28,153 nt of DNA from Dinochytrium kinnereticum (taxonomy: Eukaryota; Chytridiomycota; Chytridiomycetes; Chytridiales; Chytridiaceae), in assembly GCA_027604005.1 (NCBI GenBank), contig JADGJT010000312.1, forward strand, positions 1 through 28,153, written 5' to 3'. Under the pieces are notes generated by a model, which was not told the origin of the DNA, did no database searches, and saw only the letters and a list, made by a program, of their open reading frames with translations. Of the stretch, positions 10,692-20,086 are shown piece after piece (position 1 is the stretch's first letter; each line of letters begins with the position of its first letter). The position numbers were made by a program, and so were the translations under genes.

Positions 10692-11353
10692 GCTGCTTTC
10701 GCTTGGCTCAAATTTGAGTGAAAAGGGCGGTGGACATCAGAAGATCGCATGAGGCAAGTTTGGATGAGGCCGTTGCTGATCGACTAGCGAGAACATCTAA
10801 TCGCAATCTAATGAAACGCGTGTGGAATGGCACGTCGCGTCCCAATGACGACTGGCGGCTTCCACGCCTGTTCAGTTTTTTCCAGTGTCCCGGTAAAGAC
10901 ACTCAGCCCAGGCATCGCGAAAGGACGAACCATTCAAACTGAGTTCAAATCAAACATGTTCAGAAGAGTAGCAAGCAAAGCACTCAGCAAAATGCGCGTC
11001 TCTTCCATCCAAAAACCAGAGCGTTGGATTCGGGTTGCTTAATAGAGATTTTGCCATCGGAGTTTCGATGTGTGAAGTCCGACACAGGCAGCAGCAACAG
11101 CAGCCCTGACCTGGACAAGTTTTAACGAAGGACCCACCCTGATACTCATGCGGTCCAATGCAGCCGCTTTCACCACACGGTCGACTTTCAAGGGCCGAAA
11201 ATTCTTGGCCCAAACGCGCACTCACTGACTGCTGCTCATCGGCACCCTGCTGTGGACACTCATCCGAGAGCATCCTCAGGGTTTAACGCTCTTACCGAGG
11301 GAACATCCTTAAAGTTGCCGCCTCCTGCATCTCATCAGCTACCGGCAAGTCTG
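10692..11353. promoter_or_regulatory. Divergent upstream region of the S41 peptidase and zinc-finger genes
   Basis: About 660 bp lie between the peptidase ATG (10691, -) and the first in-frame ATG of the zinc-finger gene (11354, +). The right part (11126-11353) is open in the zinc-finger frame but has no ATG, so it may include coding sequence reached by splicing from an upstream exon. A CAG-rich stretch lies at about 11080-11105. No defined promoter element is recognised. Confidence 0.4.
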
Positions 11354-13551
11354 ATGTTCCAGCTACCCACACCACTGCAGTCAGGCCCTACCTCCCCCGA
11401 GGTCCCGATGGCAAAGGAGATGATTGCCATCCAACCGCAGCTGGCCGCCTATCATTCAGCACTGGCCTACCAGCAACAGGGACAGCAGCAGGGGCAACAG
11501 CCTCACGTTCAGGATCAATTCCAAGTCATGGTCAATGTTGACCTCGACCTCGAGCTGGAGCTGGACGTTGACGGTCAAATCGTTCGCAGCAAATGCTCTC
11601 CCTCACCTACCATCGTCGAGGCCAGCGAGCTGAAGCAGAAAACGCGGTCAAAATCGATGGGAAGGCCCGTAAACTCTCCTCTTCCTTCCCCTCCACTTCG
11701 ACCAATTTCAGGGGCCCAGAGTTGCCGAGTGAAACGCCCCAAGCAACAGCAACAGGATCCCCAAAGCATCGAGCCAACGACGAGCAAGGATGCTCTCAAT
11801 ACCCCAATGCAGTCGCTGAGTGTTCCATTTGCTTCCTCCTCTGGAATCCATCTGCCGAGCCCAATCGAGGAGAACCCTATCGTCAAGAGACGAGTCTCAA
11901 TAACGGTCCCGATGCCAAAACAGTCGGATGCACCCGATAATAGCCAATCGGGCGAGGGGCCATCTCGTCGTCGATGCAAGACTCGTGTTGCTGTTCCGGT
12001 CTCTTTGAAGCTTGAGGACCTTCAAGAGTCTGCATTGAGATCCCTCAACCTTCCGCGAACGATACCTCCCTTAGACCCCCAACGGACTACTGTTCCAGTA
12101 GGCGAAACACCACCAGCCCCGCACCCAGACATCCTGAGCGCGATGGCAGCCTATTGGAGCCATTTTCATATCGCATCCATGCTTCAAAACTTCAACATTC
12201 CTCCCAACTTTTTTCCCTTTCCTTTCCCTAAGCCCTTCTTTGAGCCAAATACTTCGAGTTGCTGCACAAATTGTGGAGGGCAAAACAACACATCTGCGAC
12301 TCATGCGCCGGCCCCTAATTTAATATCACCCCCAACAAATGACCATCATAACCACATGGGGAGCTTCAACAAAATACCCAACCCGCCTCTCCCCTCAAGA
12401 GCCCAGGAAGAAGTCGCACCGGTGGGAATTGAATCATCTGCAGATGTTACCGCAGAGTATCTGTCGTTTTTGGACATGGCGACAGGGGGTAGAGTTGCTG
12501 ATTGGGGTTCCGACGCTTTTAAGAACCATGTGGATACCAATGAGTCTTTCTCCTTGGAAAGTTTGCTTGGAACCAGGGCAGACGAGACCGAACACGACTT
12601 CCCAGCACACTCGCCATCAGTAATTGATCCTGATGAGTTTCACGATGATGGATGTAGTGGCCAAAACGGCATAGAAGCAATGGGGACGACAAGCCTGCCA
12701 GAATTTATTGAGATGGAGTGCATGCAGCAACAACGTGAGGGTTTTCTTTTTTTTTTTTTTTGAATTCATCGATATGGAAGAAAACACCTGACCCCGATAA
12801 TTCTTTCTCAGCGGTGCCGATGAAAGATGTGATTTCCGAATCTATTATCACGGATCAATCCAAGGACAAAGCTTCCGAAACATCTATTGATAATGCAGTC
12901 GCAGGGCCGTATGGTGGTACAGAAATGGGAGGACCCTATATTGTCCTCGGACGTTCAGGTTTCGGAGTTAAGAGGCGGCTTTCCAACGCACAGGAAGTTC
13001 CTCCTGCGCCTTTGCCAAAGAAACAACGAGCATCAAAGCCTAAAACTTCGAGAATCGCTAAGAAGCCTAAAGCAGCTGCCAAGGATGAAGATGGGATGAA
13101 GTCTGAGAAAAAGTTAGTGCATGATTCTAGCTATCATTTTATTGACTTGCTTGATATTTTACCACTTAGTAGAGCTCTCAAAGAAGTAGACGAGTCACGG
13201 ACTCGTAGGTTTTTTTGCCCTGCCCCAGGCTGCGGAAAGAGCTTTCTTCGCAACCAGGATCTTTTCCGGCATGGCGCGACCCATATTACTAAAGAGGAAC
13301 GCAACCATCTTTGTATTAACGGATGTGGCCGAGCATTTGGTCGTGCGGATGCAGCAAGGAGACATGCTAAGACATGTTGTCGTTTTAAGGACAATTTTCG
13401 CAACAATATCAAATCGCATTCTACTGGCAGCATTCATGTCCCTAGTCACAGCGACTCGGATAATATAGCATGGACAGAAAGCGACCAATTCATTTCAGAT
13501 AACTTGAATTCTTTGAGCCCTCAAGAATGGATGATGGATTCTTCCCTTTAA
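11354..13551 (+). CDS. C2H2/C2HC zinc-finger transcription factor, 2 or more exons
   Basis: Exons 11354-12734 and 12812-13551 join to 706 aa if translation starts at the first in-frame ATG (11354). The frame is open from 11126 without an ATG, so an upstream exon is likely. The 77-nt intron has a GTGAGG donor, a long T run and a TTTCTCAG acceptor. The N-terminal 460 residues are disordered: a Gln-rich stretch (QQQGQQQGQQ), Pro-rich segments, and a CCTNCGG motif mid-region. After a Lys-rich patch (KKQRASKPKTSRIAKKPK) that could be a nuclear signal come two fingers. The first is C596-x4-C601-x12-H614-x3-H618; the second is C628-x3-C632-x12-H645-x3-C649. This layout, a disordered activation region followed by C-terminal fingers, fits a DNA-binding regulator. 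Its targets are unknown. Confidence 0.84.
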
Positions 13552-13893
13552 ACATTTTTTTCCTCGAATTACCCCTTGCCTTTTTTCACCTTTGTTCTTA
13601 TTTATTCCTCTCTCGTATTTATGATTTCCACCTAAATTCCATGGCTTTCCATGAGAGTATGCTCATCAGCATGCATTGTCTATTCTCGTCGATTCTTCTT
13701 CTGTGTCCTCTCTTTACTTGTACTTTAGCTTTACATTACCTATCTTCCCCTTTTATTTATGCTTCTTTCGAAACCTCTTCTTCGTTTCTTTGTACACTAA
13801 TACAATCTTTCGATATCCAAAATAAATAAATAACCATTCTACAATACACTACATTTATATATTATTATCTTGGCTGAGTAGAAAAGACTTTGT
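13552..13893. other. Convergent 3' region of the zinc-finger and guanine deaminase genes
   Basis: This T-rich, pyrimidine-biased sequence looks like the zinc-finger gene's 3' UTR. It ends in AATAAATAAATAA at 13821-13833, a plausible plus-strand poly(A) signal. A 100-codon hydrophobic plus-strand frame (13527-13829) overlaps the end of the zinc-finger gene and is explained by the T richness (Phe, Leu and Ser codons). Confidence 0.5.
13821..13833 (+). terminator. Poly(A) signal, overlapping AATAAA copies
   Basis: AATAAATAAATAA contains two overlapping AATAAA hexamers. It lies 270 nt after the zinc-finger stop, in T-rich 3' UTR-like sequence. Confidence 0.5.
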
Positions 13894-13899
13894 TTTATT
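13894..13899 (-). terminator. AATAAA overlapping the guanine deaminase stop codon
   Basis: On the minus strand the last codons read CAA TAA A, so the TAA stop (13897-13895) sits inside an AATAAA hexamer (13899-13894). If this hexamer is used, the 3' UTR would be only 15-30 nt. Confidence 0.4.
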
Positions 13900-15346
13900 G
13901 AGAAGACTTATCAACCACCTTCACCCCCTGTACGTATACAGTGCGAATGCAACGATCATCACCAAGCATTATAAACTTTTGGAAAAGATCGTTCATCGAA
14001 TCCAACCCTGGCCAAATATCAATTCTCGGGCACTGAGAAATATCAACAACCAATGCATCAAACGGATCCCCTTCATGCAAGCAGCCCTTCATCCCCAAAG
14101 ACCGAGCCCCTCCAACAGTCGCCATCCAAAAAGCGTCAACATGATTTATAGGTGGCATAACATTGTCGGGTGACCCCAATGGTGAAAGGTCCCTCAAAAT
14201 TCGTGAGCTGATAACAGCCTGGCGACATGCGTCCAGAATACTCGAACTGTAAGCACCACCAACGTCCGTTCCTAATCCGACCGAGAGTCCTGAGGCAAGC
14301 ATGGCCCGAGCGCGCATGATCCCGTCGGCAAAGAAGGCGTTTGAGATTGGGCAATGGGCGATCCCGACAGATCCATGAACAGCCGCCATCTTCTTAATTT
14401 CTGCATCAGTGGGATGCACGACGTGGGCGAGAAGTAATGGTGAGCGTAAGGCAAGAGTTTTATCTGACAGTGCTCCGAGACCGTGTTGTCCTAATATTTC
14501 AAGGTCTCTGCCTCCACGTTCAGTTTCGCCAAACCTAACCTGCCATTTGGATTCAAAGGCATGCGTTTGGACCGGGATCAAACCTTTGGTCTCGTTCAGA
14601 AGCTTGTGTCGAAGTTGACCAAGCCGTTCCAATAGCTTTGGAGAACAGGATGGGACAAATCGTGGCGTGATGATCCCCGTCACAAGGCTCTGCTCATTGC
14701 CAGCCAAAGTCTGAAGCGTCTGAAAGAATGCCAGAGTTTCCTCAATGTTTCGATCAGCATCTTGCATACATAGGCACCCATCCAGTCGACCAGAGCTACC
14801 ACATCCGCAGACATCTTGATTGTCCATAGCAACTTTCCCAACAAAGGCCCTCTGACCACCTTTCAAGCAAGCCTGAGCCAGAGCCGTGGCAGCAGATCCA
14901 TGCACGCTTCCATAATAGGCTGCGCAAACCGTTCCGTTTTCAAGTGTTTGTCGAACGACCTTATCAAAAACTGAGGACGCCCATCCGTTCGCGTCGCTGC
15001 ACTTTGCCTCCAATGGGATGGCCTTCTGCAACCATTCCTCAAGCGGCGCATCAAGCTTTGTACCAGCCATAGGGAGTTGAGGTGCATGGTAGTGGAGGTC
15101 AATGAATCCAGGAATGATCCATTGGTGTTCGGGAAGAACAATCGTTTGGATGCCACGATCCTGGAGAGCAGCTATGTGGACAGCAACATCTTCATCCCCA
15201 CCATATATCGACATGATGCTGCCATCTTTTCCCACCAATATGACAGCTTTGTCCTTGACATCCAGCTGTGCCTTCCCACCTGCGGTCAGGTCAGTCACTG
15301 CCCGAACTAATGTTCCAACAAATGCGAATTCGGCCAAAGTGGCCAT
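13895..15346 (-). CDS. GDA: Guanine deaminase, single exon
   Basis: Guanine deaminase hydrolyses guanine to xanthine and ammonia in purine salvage and catabolism (amidohydrolase superfamily, Zn-dependent). The product from ATG 15346 is 483 aa, normal length being about 450-500. Upstream in frame there is only a GTG at 15370, so 15346 (MATLAEF) is the likely start. Visible metal and active-site positions: PGFIDLHYH (H85, H87), QTHAFE (H262, E265), LLAH (H308) and GLGTDVGG (D361). The block AHCPISNAFFADG is typical of the family. Odd point: residues about 175-195 hold a Cys-rich insert (VCGCGSSGRLDGCLC) where I expect a short loop after the conserved MDN. The gene has no intron, unlike its neighbours. 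It starts 52 bp after the SNU114 stop on the same strand. Confidence 0.95.
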   Translation of the reverse strand: MATLAEFAFVGTLVRAVTDLTAGGKAQLDVKDKAVILVGKDGSIMSIYGGDEDVAVHIAALQDRGIQTIVLPEHQWIIPGFIDLHYHAPQLPMAGTKLDAPLEEWLQKAIPLEAKCSDANGWASSVFDKVVRQTLENGTVCAAYYGSVHGSAATALAQACLKGGQRAFVGKVAMDNQDVCGCGSSGRLDGCLCMQDADRNIEETLAFFQTLQTLAGNEQSLVTGIITPRFVPSCSPKLLERLGQLRHKLLNETKGLIPVQTHAFESKWQVRFGETERGGRDLEILGQHGLGALSDKTLALRSPLLLAHVVHPTDAEIKKMAAVHGSVGIAHCPISNAFFADGIMRARAMLASGLSVGLGTDVGGAYSSSILDACRQAVISSRILRDLSPLGSPDNVMPPINHVDAFWMATVGGARSLGMKGCLHEGDPFDALVVDISQCPRIDIWPGLDSMNDLFQKFIMLGDDRCIRTVYVQGVKVVDKSSQ

Positions 15347-15398
15347 TTGCGTGTATTCAAAATTAAACACAGACGGCTAGGTCTCCATAAAGTAATAA

Positions 15399-18300
15399 TT
15401 ACAAGCCAAGAACACCTCCCTCAACCTTGGCCAATTCAAGAAGCTGAAAGTAAAAACAAAAGGATGGTCAGAAAGGGAGAGGGGAAGAGAAGGAATATGT
15501 GGCTTATACGCACCATGGGGTCATCAAAGAATTTGGTAACAACTACATCCTCGCTGAGCCCCTTACGTCTTCTTGTTTTAATCATGAAATCCCTAGCAAG
15601 GTGCTGCGCAGGGCTAGGCTCCAACGGTCTCAACACAATGCTCTTATCTAGCGGATCACCAGGCACAACCTGCCAGTGATTGAAAACCTGCTGGCAGAAA
15701 GCCTGACCTTGTGTATGTGTTCTCAAATCGGTTTCAAATCCAAAAGAATCAATCACTGGAATATACGCTTTAACCGTGTAGAGCGGAGATCCGGGCTTGG
15801 GCAGATCCTGAACAACATGACCACGGCGTCTCGCTAAAACTGTGTAGACGGCTGACACGCAGTCTGCTGGGGCTTGAATCTCAACGTAGTAGATAGGCTC
15901 CATCAATCGAGGTGTCCCCTGGTTTTGGGTAACAACATTCAAGAGTGTATTAAAAGGAGATCCAAAAACAAAGAAGAAAAAGGATTCAACTCACCATGAG
16001 GAAAGCCGAGTAGCAGACTCTCCGTGCGGTCGGAATAATTTGACCACCACCGCGGAAGATAGGCTTATCTGCCAGAGTGGCGTCCAAAATTCTGAACTTA
16101 ACATTACGAATCGCTAAATATGAAAAAAGACTGGTAAAAAAAACTTATTTCATTCCTTCAAGAAAACTCACGTTCATCGCAAAGAGGACCCTGTCTCGTT
16201 GACCACTGGAAACCCTGCTTGATATAATCTTTAACCGAATTCAACAGATTCTGATCGGTCTAAGAAGCAGTGAGCAAAATAGGTTGGCATAATCAAAATC
16301 AAAATGACAAACCTCCTCACTGAGCGTATCATTCACCAAAACGTTGGGAGGAGCTTCAACAGGTCCAAACGCCCAAACATTTCGACTTGCAAGAATATCC
16401 CAATTGTACTTCTCAGTAAAGTGCTTTGCGACAGCTTTCTTGCTCCAGGACATTTCAACTCTTTCCTCCTCAATGTCCTCAGCGATACCTTTATCAAGGG
16501 GCTCTGCAATGATTGTGAGGCGGTTCCGCTTATTTGGATCTTCGGCAAAACATTTAAGGGATGAAGTTTCCACAACGGTTTCTCGGAAAACGACCACGGG
16601 GTCGGCTACCTTGATCTCGATCTCGGAGTAAAGGCGGCGGAGGTCGTGGAGGACGCAGTCTAAGTAGAGCTCACCAGTTCCAATTAAAACGTGCTCACCA
16701 GATTCTTCCACCTTTTGAAATAAAGCCAAAATAAATTATAACTTTCCAACACTAGAATAATTTTCATAGATATACTCACGACTGCATCAAGAATAGCATA
16801 GCTCTTCTTAATTTTCCTCATACCGTCTAACATCTTTGGCAATTCTGTAGGGTTCAATGGTTCAACAGCGACTTTCAAAACCGGTGTGGTGCTGAACTTC
16901 AAAGGTCTAAATGGATAGACAGGTTCGTCCTCAGTTGGAATCAAGGACGTCACAGTGGCAGTTTTGACAATCGAAGCATCAATGCCTGAAAGCAACACAA
17001 GGTTGCCGGCAGGAACAGCATTAAGCTTGATTTTGTACCTAGAGTTGCCAGTGTAAGGAAGTATATACATTTCAGATAAAAGGTTACGTCGAAGAACTCT
17101 TTTTACCTTGACTGGAAGACTGATACTCCAAGCACGTCTTTCACCGCCATATCTTCCTCATCATCCGGAGAATACCGTTCGCCCAAAACCCTAACACTCT
17201 GTCCAACTTTCACAGTTCCACTCAAAACTCTACCAAAAGCTTCAAACCCGGTCATGTCCTCCGAATTATACTGCTTCGTCACATAAATCATAAGCGGCCC
17301 TTCAGGGTCACACTTCCGCATGCACTCAGCCAAATCTGAAGTCATATCTCCGGTCCAAATCCGCTCTACCTTCTTAGCTCCACCTTCAACAGGAGAAGGA
17401 AGTCTGTTGACGACCATATCGACCAGTCCGTTTGAAACGCCAAAAAAGGAGACACACACAATCGTTAAGAGAGGTTTGACGTCCATTGCCAATACTGAGG
17501 GTTTAAGGTGGATCCCAAGAGATGTGAGAGTGGCTACAAGTGTCTTTTGATCTTCTCCGAGGACTTGAGCATAGAGCTTATACAACGGCTCAAGGATGAA
17601 GTGAACAAAAGTACGTGTTGAATCTTCGCGGAGAGGCTTCTTGCGGAAAGAGCGACGACGATCGTCAAAGTAAATATCTCCCCAAAGACGCAGGGCAAAT
17701 TCATCAACATTAAAGGAAGACCCTGTGACAAAATAAGGATTGAGTATATTGGTAAAAAGAAGGAGCTGAGGAACAAACCATTGGTTTCAGAGTACATCTG
17801 TGCAAAGGAACGGAGCGAGAAACACCATCCAAACTGGCTTGATGCGAAGCAAACGTTACCAAGTTCTGGTGAGAAGCGGAAGTTATCACCACCTGGGCAT
17901 TGCCTACATAAAAAAATGGTCAAGTTTTTTTAATAAAAATTAAAATCCAAAAAAGCAAACGCAAAGAAGAGAAGTATCCAATGCAAAAAACGGAAAGGAA
18001 AAAGGAGCCAGCGCAATCAAAAGTTAGATTCAACGTACACAATCACCGCATTGAGCTCCTCGATGGTATGCTTGATTTTAAAGTAGGCGTCACTAGGAGG
18101 TAGTTTCAACTCCAATATAAGACGATCCATCTTATTGATAACGAGGGTCATTGGTATGCCCTCGGTGACGAGGGCCTTGATCATTTTTTCGGTGGTGACC
18201 ATCACCTTTATGTTACCAAAAAAAAAAGAGCTTTAGCAACCGGTATGTAAAGAAAATAGCTTCCTAGACAAGCAAATCTATACAAAGCTACTAACCCCTT

Positions 18301-19318
18301 CCACCGCATCAACGACAATAACGGCACCATCTACAAGACGCACAGCCGCAGAAACTTCATCTGAAAAGTTTACATGGCCAGGGGTATCCAAAATATTCAA
18401 AAGATAGCTCTTTCCACGCAAATCCTGCATTACGAGAGAGATCGGCTTTGACTTTATGCTGACGCCTCGCTGCCGCTCCATTTCATGAACATCTGTGTAG
18501 CGGATATCGTCTCCAGGAGACCAATTGACATCGTGAGTCTGGGAGACAAGAACATCGATCAATGAAGTCTTCCCATGATGGAGGTGCCCAATGAACGCAA
18601 TATTTCGGACAAGTTCAGGGTATGCTTGCAGATCAGCCATGAACCTTCAATGTTACAAGTAAATATGGAGACGGAATAACAAAAGGAGATAACATACTCT
18701 TTGTTAAACTTTGTTGTAGGCAGATCTTTTTCCTGAATATACGTTTTAGGCTTTTTCGGTGGAGCGATGATTGGTTGGGTGAGGGGTTGCGTGTCTTCAT
18801 CTTGAACCATGGTTTCCACATCCGGCCCATAGATTTCCTCAGCGGTGGGATAATACTTTTTGTCTTCATGCAAAACCACGGCGCTCGATGATGGAACTGC
18901 GGGAAGGGGGAGAGCAAACGTTAGGCATTGAAGGCCCACAACTTTCCATTCTTTCAACCAACCATCAACTTGCATTACTGCCATGCCGTTATTTTGCCAG
19001 GATTCATCCACATCCGCGCTTTGACCGCGCCGTCTGTCCATGCCATCGTCCTCCATATCATCATCCTTGCCGACCATCCCACCCGCCGGACCGCCGAACC
19101 CAAAATCATCACCATCCTCCTCTTCGTCTATGTCCGGGCCGATGTAATTCCCTGATTATTCCGGGAAAGCCAAAGTATAGTTGGAATCCATCGACCAAAG
19201 ATTGTATATTTCATTTCCAGTTTGCATGCAGGTTAGCACGTTGACCAAGAGCAGGAAAAACCCAGACAACCGGCACAAAGTAAAACGCACCGAATTCATC
19301 GTAAAGATCTGGATCCAT
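15399..19318 (-). CDS. SNU114: U5 snRNP GTPase Snu114/EFTUD2, 13 exons
   Basis: This EF-2-like GTPase of the U5 snRNP controls Brr2 unwinding during spliceosome activation and disassembly. Exons on the minus strand: 19318-19291, 19151-18963, 18896-18698, 18644-18296, 18205-18039, 17903-17779, 17722-17107, 17038-16780, 16711-16313, 16259-16172, 16113-15995, 15918-15514 and 15443-15399. They join to 995 aa (human about 970, yeast about 1000). The start [16 protein letters not shown] and an acidic N-terminal region match the family. Motifs: G1 GHLHHGKT near 158, G3 DTPGH near 225, G4 NKMD near 279. Later come domain II-V blocks such as [38 protein letters not shown] and [17 protein letters not shown]. 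The C-terminus is [14 protein letters not shown]. All intron junctions keep frame. Intron 2 (66 nt) is stop-free and a multiple of three. Divergent from the ankyrin gene. Confidence 0.97.
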
Positions 19319-20086
19319 GGCAATGCCTTTTCTTTCTCTATGGGTTTAGGCTGCAACGAGGTGCTGGCTGGTTGATGAGCGTTCTGCTCCTTGGACAGCA
19401 GCAGAAAAGAGTCGCAGAAATTTGTCCACAGAATTTGGTTTGCGTTTTTTGGGCCCAAGCCTTGAGGACAGACCGACGTGAGCTTCCCTCAACCGCTAGA
19501 GTAAACATACCACAGCTGCCTTTCTGTATCGATGGCTAAAGAATGTGGGACTCCTTGTCTTTCGAAGATTTGTGGGTGATGTGAACCGCTCTTGGTGATT
19601 TTATGATACAGAACGATCAAGCCGATACACGCTGTATTGTTTACATTTGAGTTGCATCGTTCTAAGCGTTTATTTATAAGCAACTCGACCTTTTATTTAT
19701 TGCCGGAATGGAGTCGTGCCATTTCTGTCGGACATAATATACCCATCATTTTCAATGGCAGTTCTGCGTTAGGTTTGAGATGTTCCGCATTATAAATGTA
19801 TTTTATGTAATTGCAAAGTAGCTTGGCACGCCATGGCTATGACTTGGCCGTTTTGCAGCTGCACTTCTCGTGTTGATTATATCTTTGCAATGAAAGCTAG
19901 GGTAACGAATATAAGAGAAACTAGGGATCTTTTAGCCAAAGCTACGCATACATTGCCCCATCTTAGTTCCTTAACCGTTCGGGTGTGTAGCCGCGGGCTG
20001 AATGAAGCGTGCCTTCAGCTGGAGGTCGATGATATCCTCCAGAGTTCCTCACAATCTGTGATATTTCGGCTTCTTTGACAAACTCC
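19319..20086. promoter_or_regulatory. Divergent upstream region of SNU114 and the ankyrin gene, with a long uORF-like frame
   Basis: These 768 bp hold the promoters of two divergent genes. On the plus strand an 81-codon ORF (19833-20078) begins in a strong GCCATGG context and stops 8 nt before the ankyrin-gene ATG. It could be an upstream ORF or a remnant coding piece. No promoter motif can be assigned with confidence. Confidence 0.4.

Noticed and set aside
11575..11979. 134-codon minus-strand ORF within the zinc-finger gene
   Set aside because: It is an antisense shadow of GC-rich coding sequence; the plus-strand frame has consistent composition, splices in frame and contains zinc fingers.
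13527..13829. 100-codon hydrophobic plus-strand ORF overlapping the zinc-finger stop
   Set aside because: It is produced by a T-rich 3' UTR and gives Phe/Leu/Ser-rich low-complexity sequence; it overlaps the zinc-finger gene in another frame and no transmembrane family is recognised.
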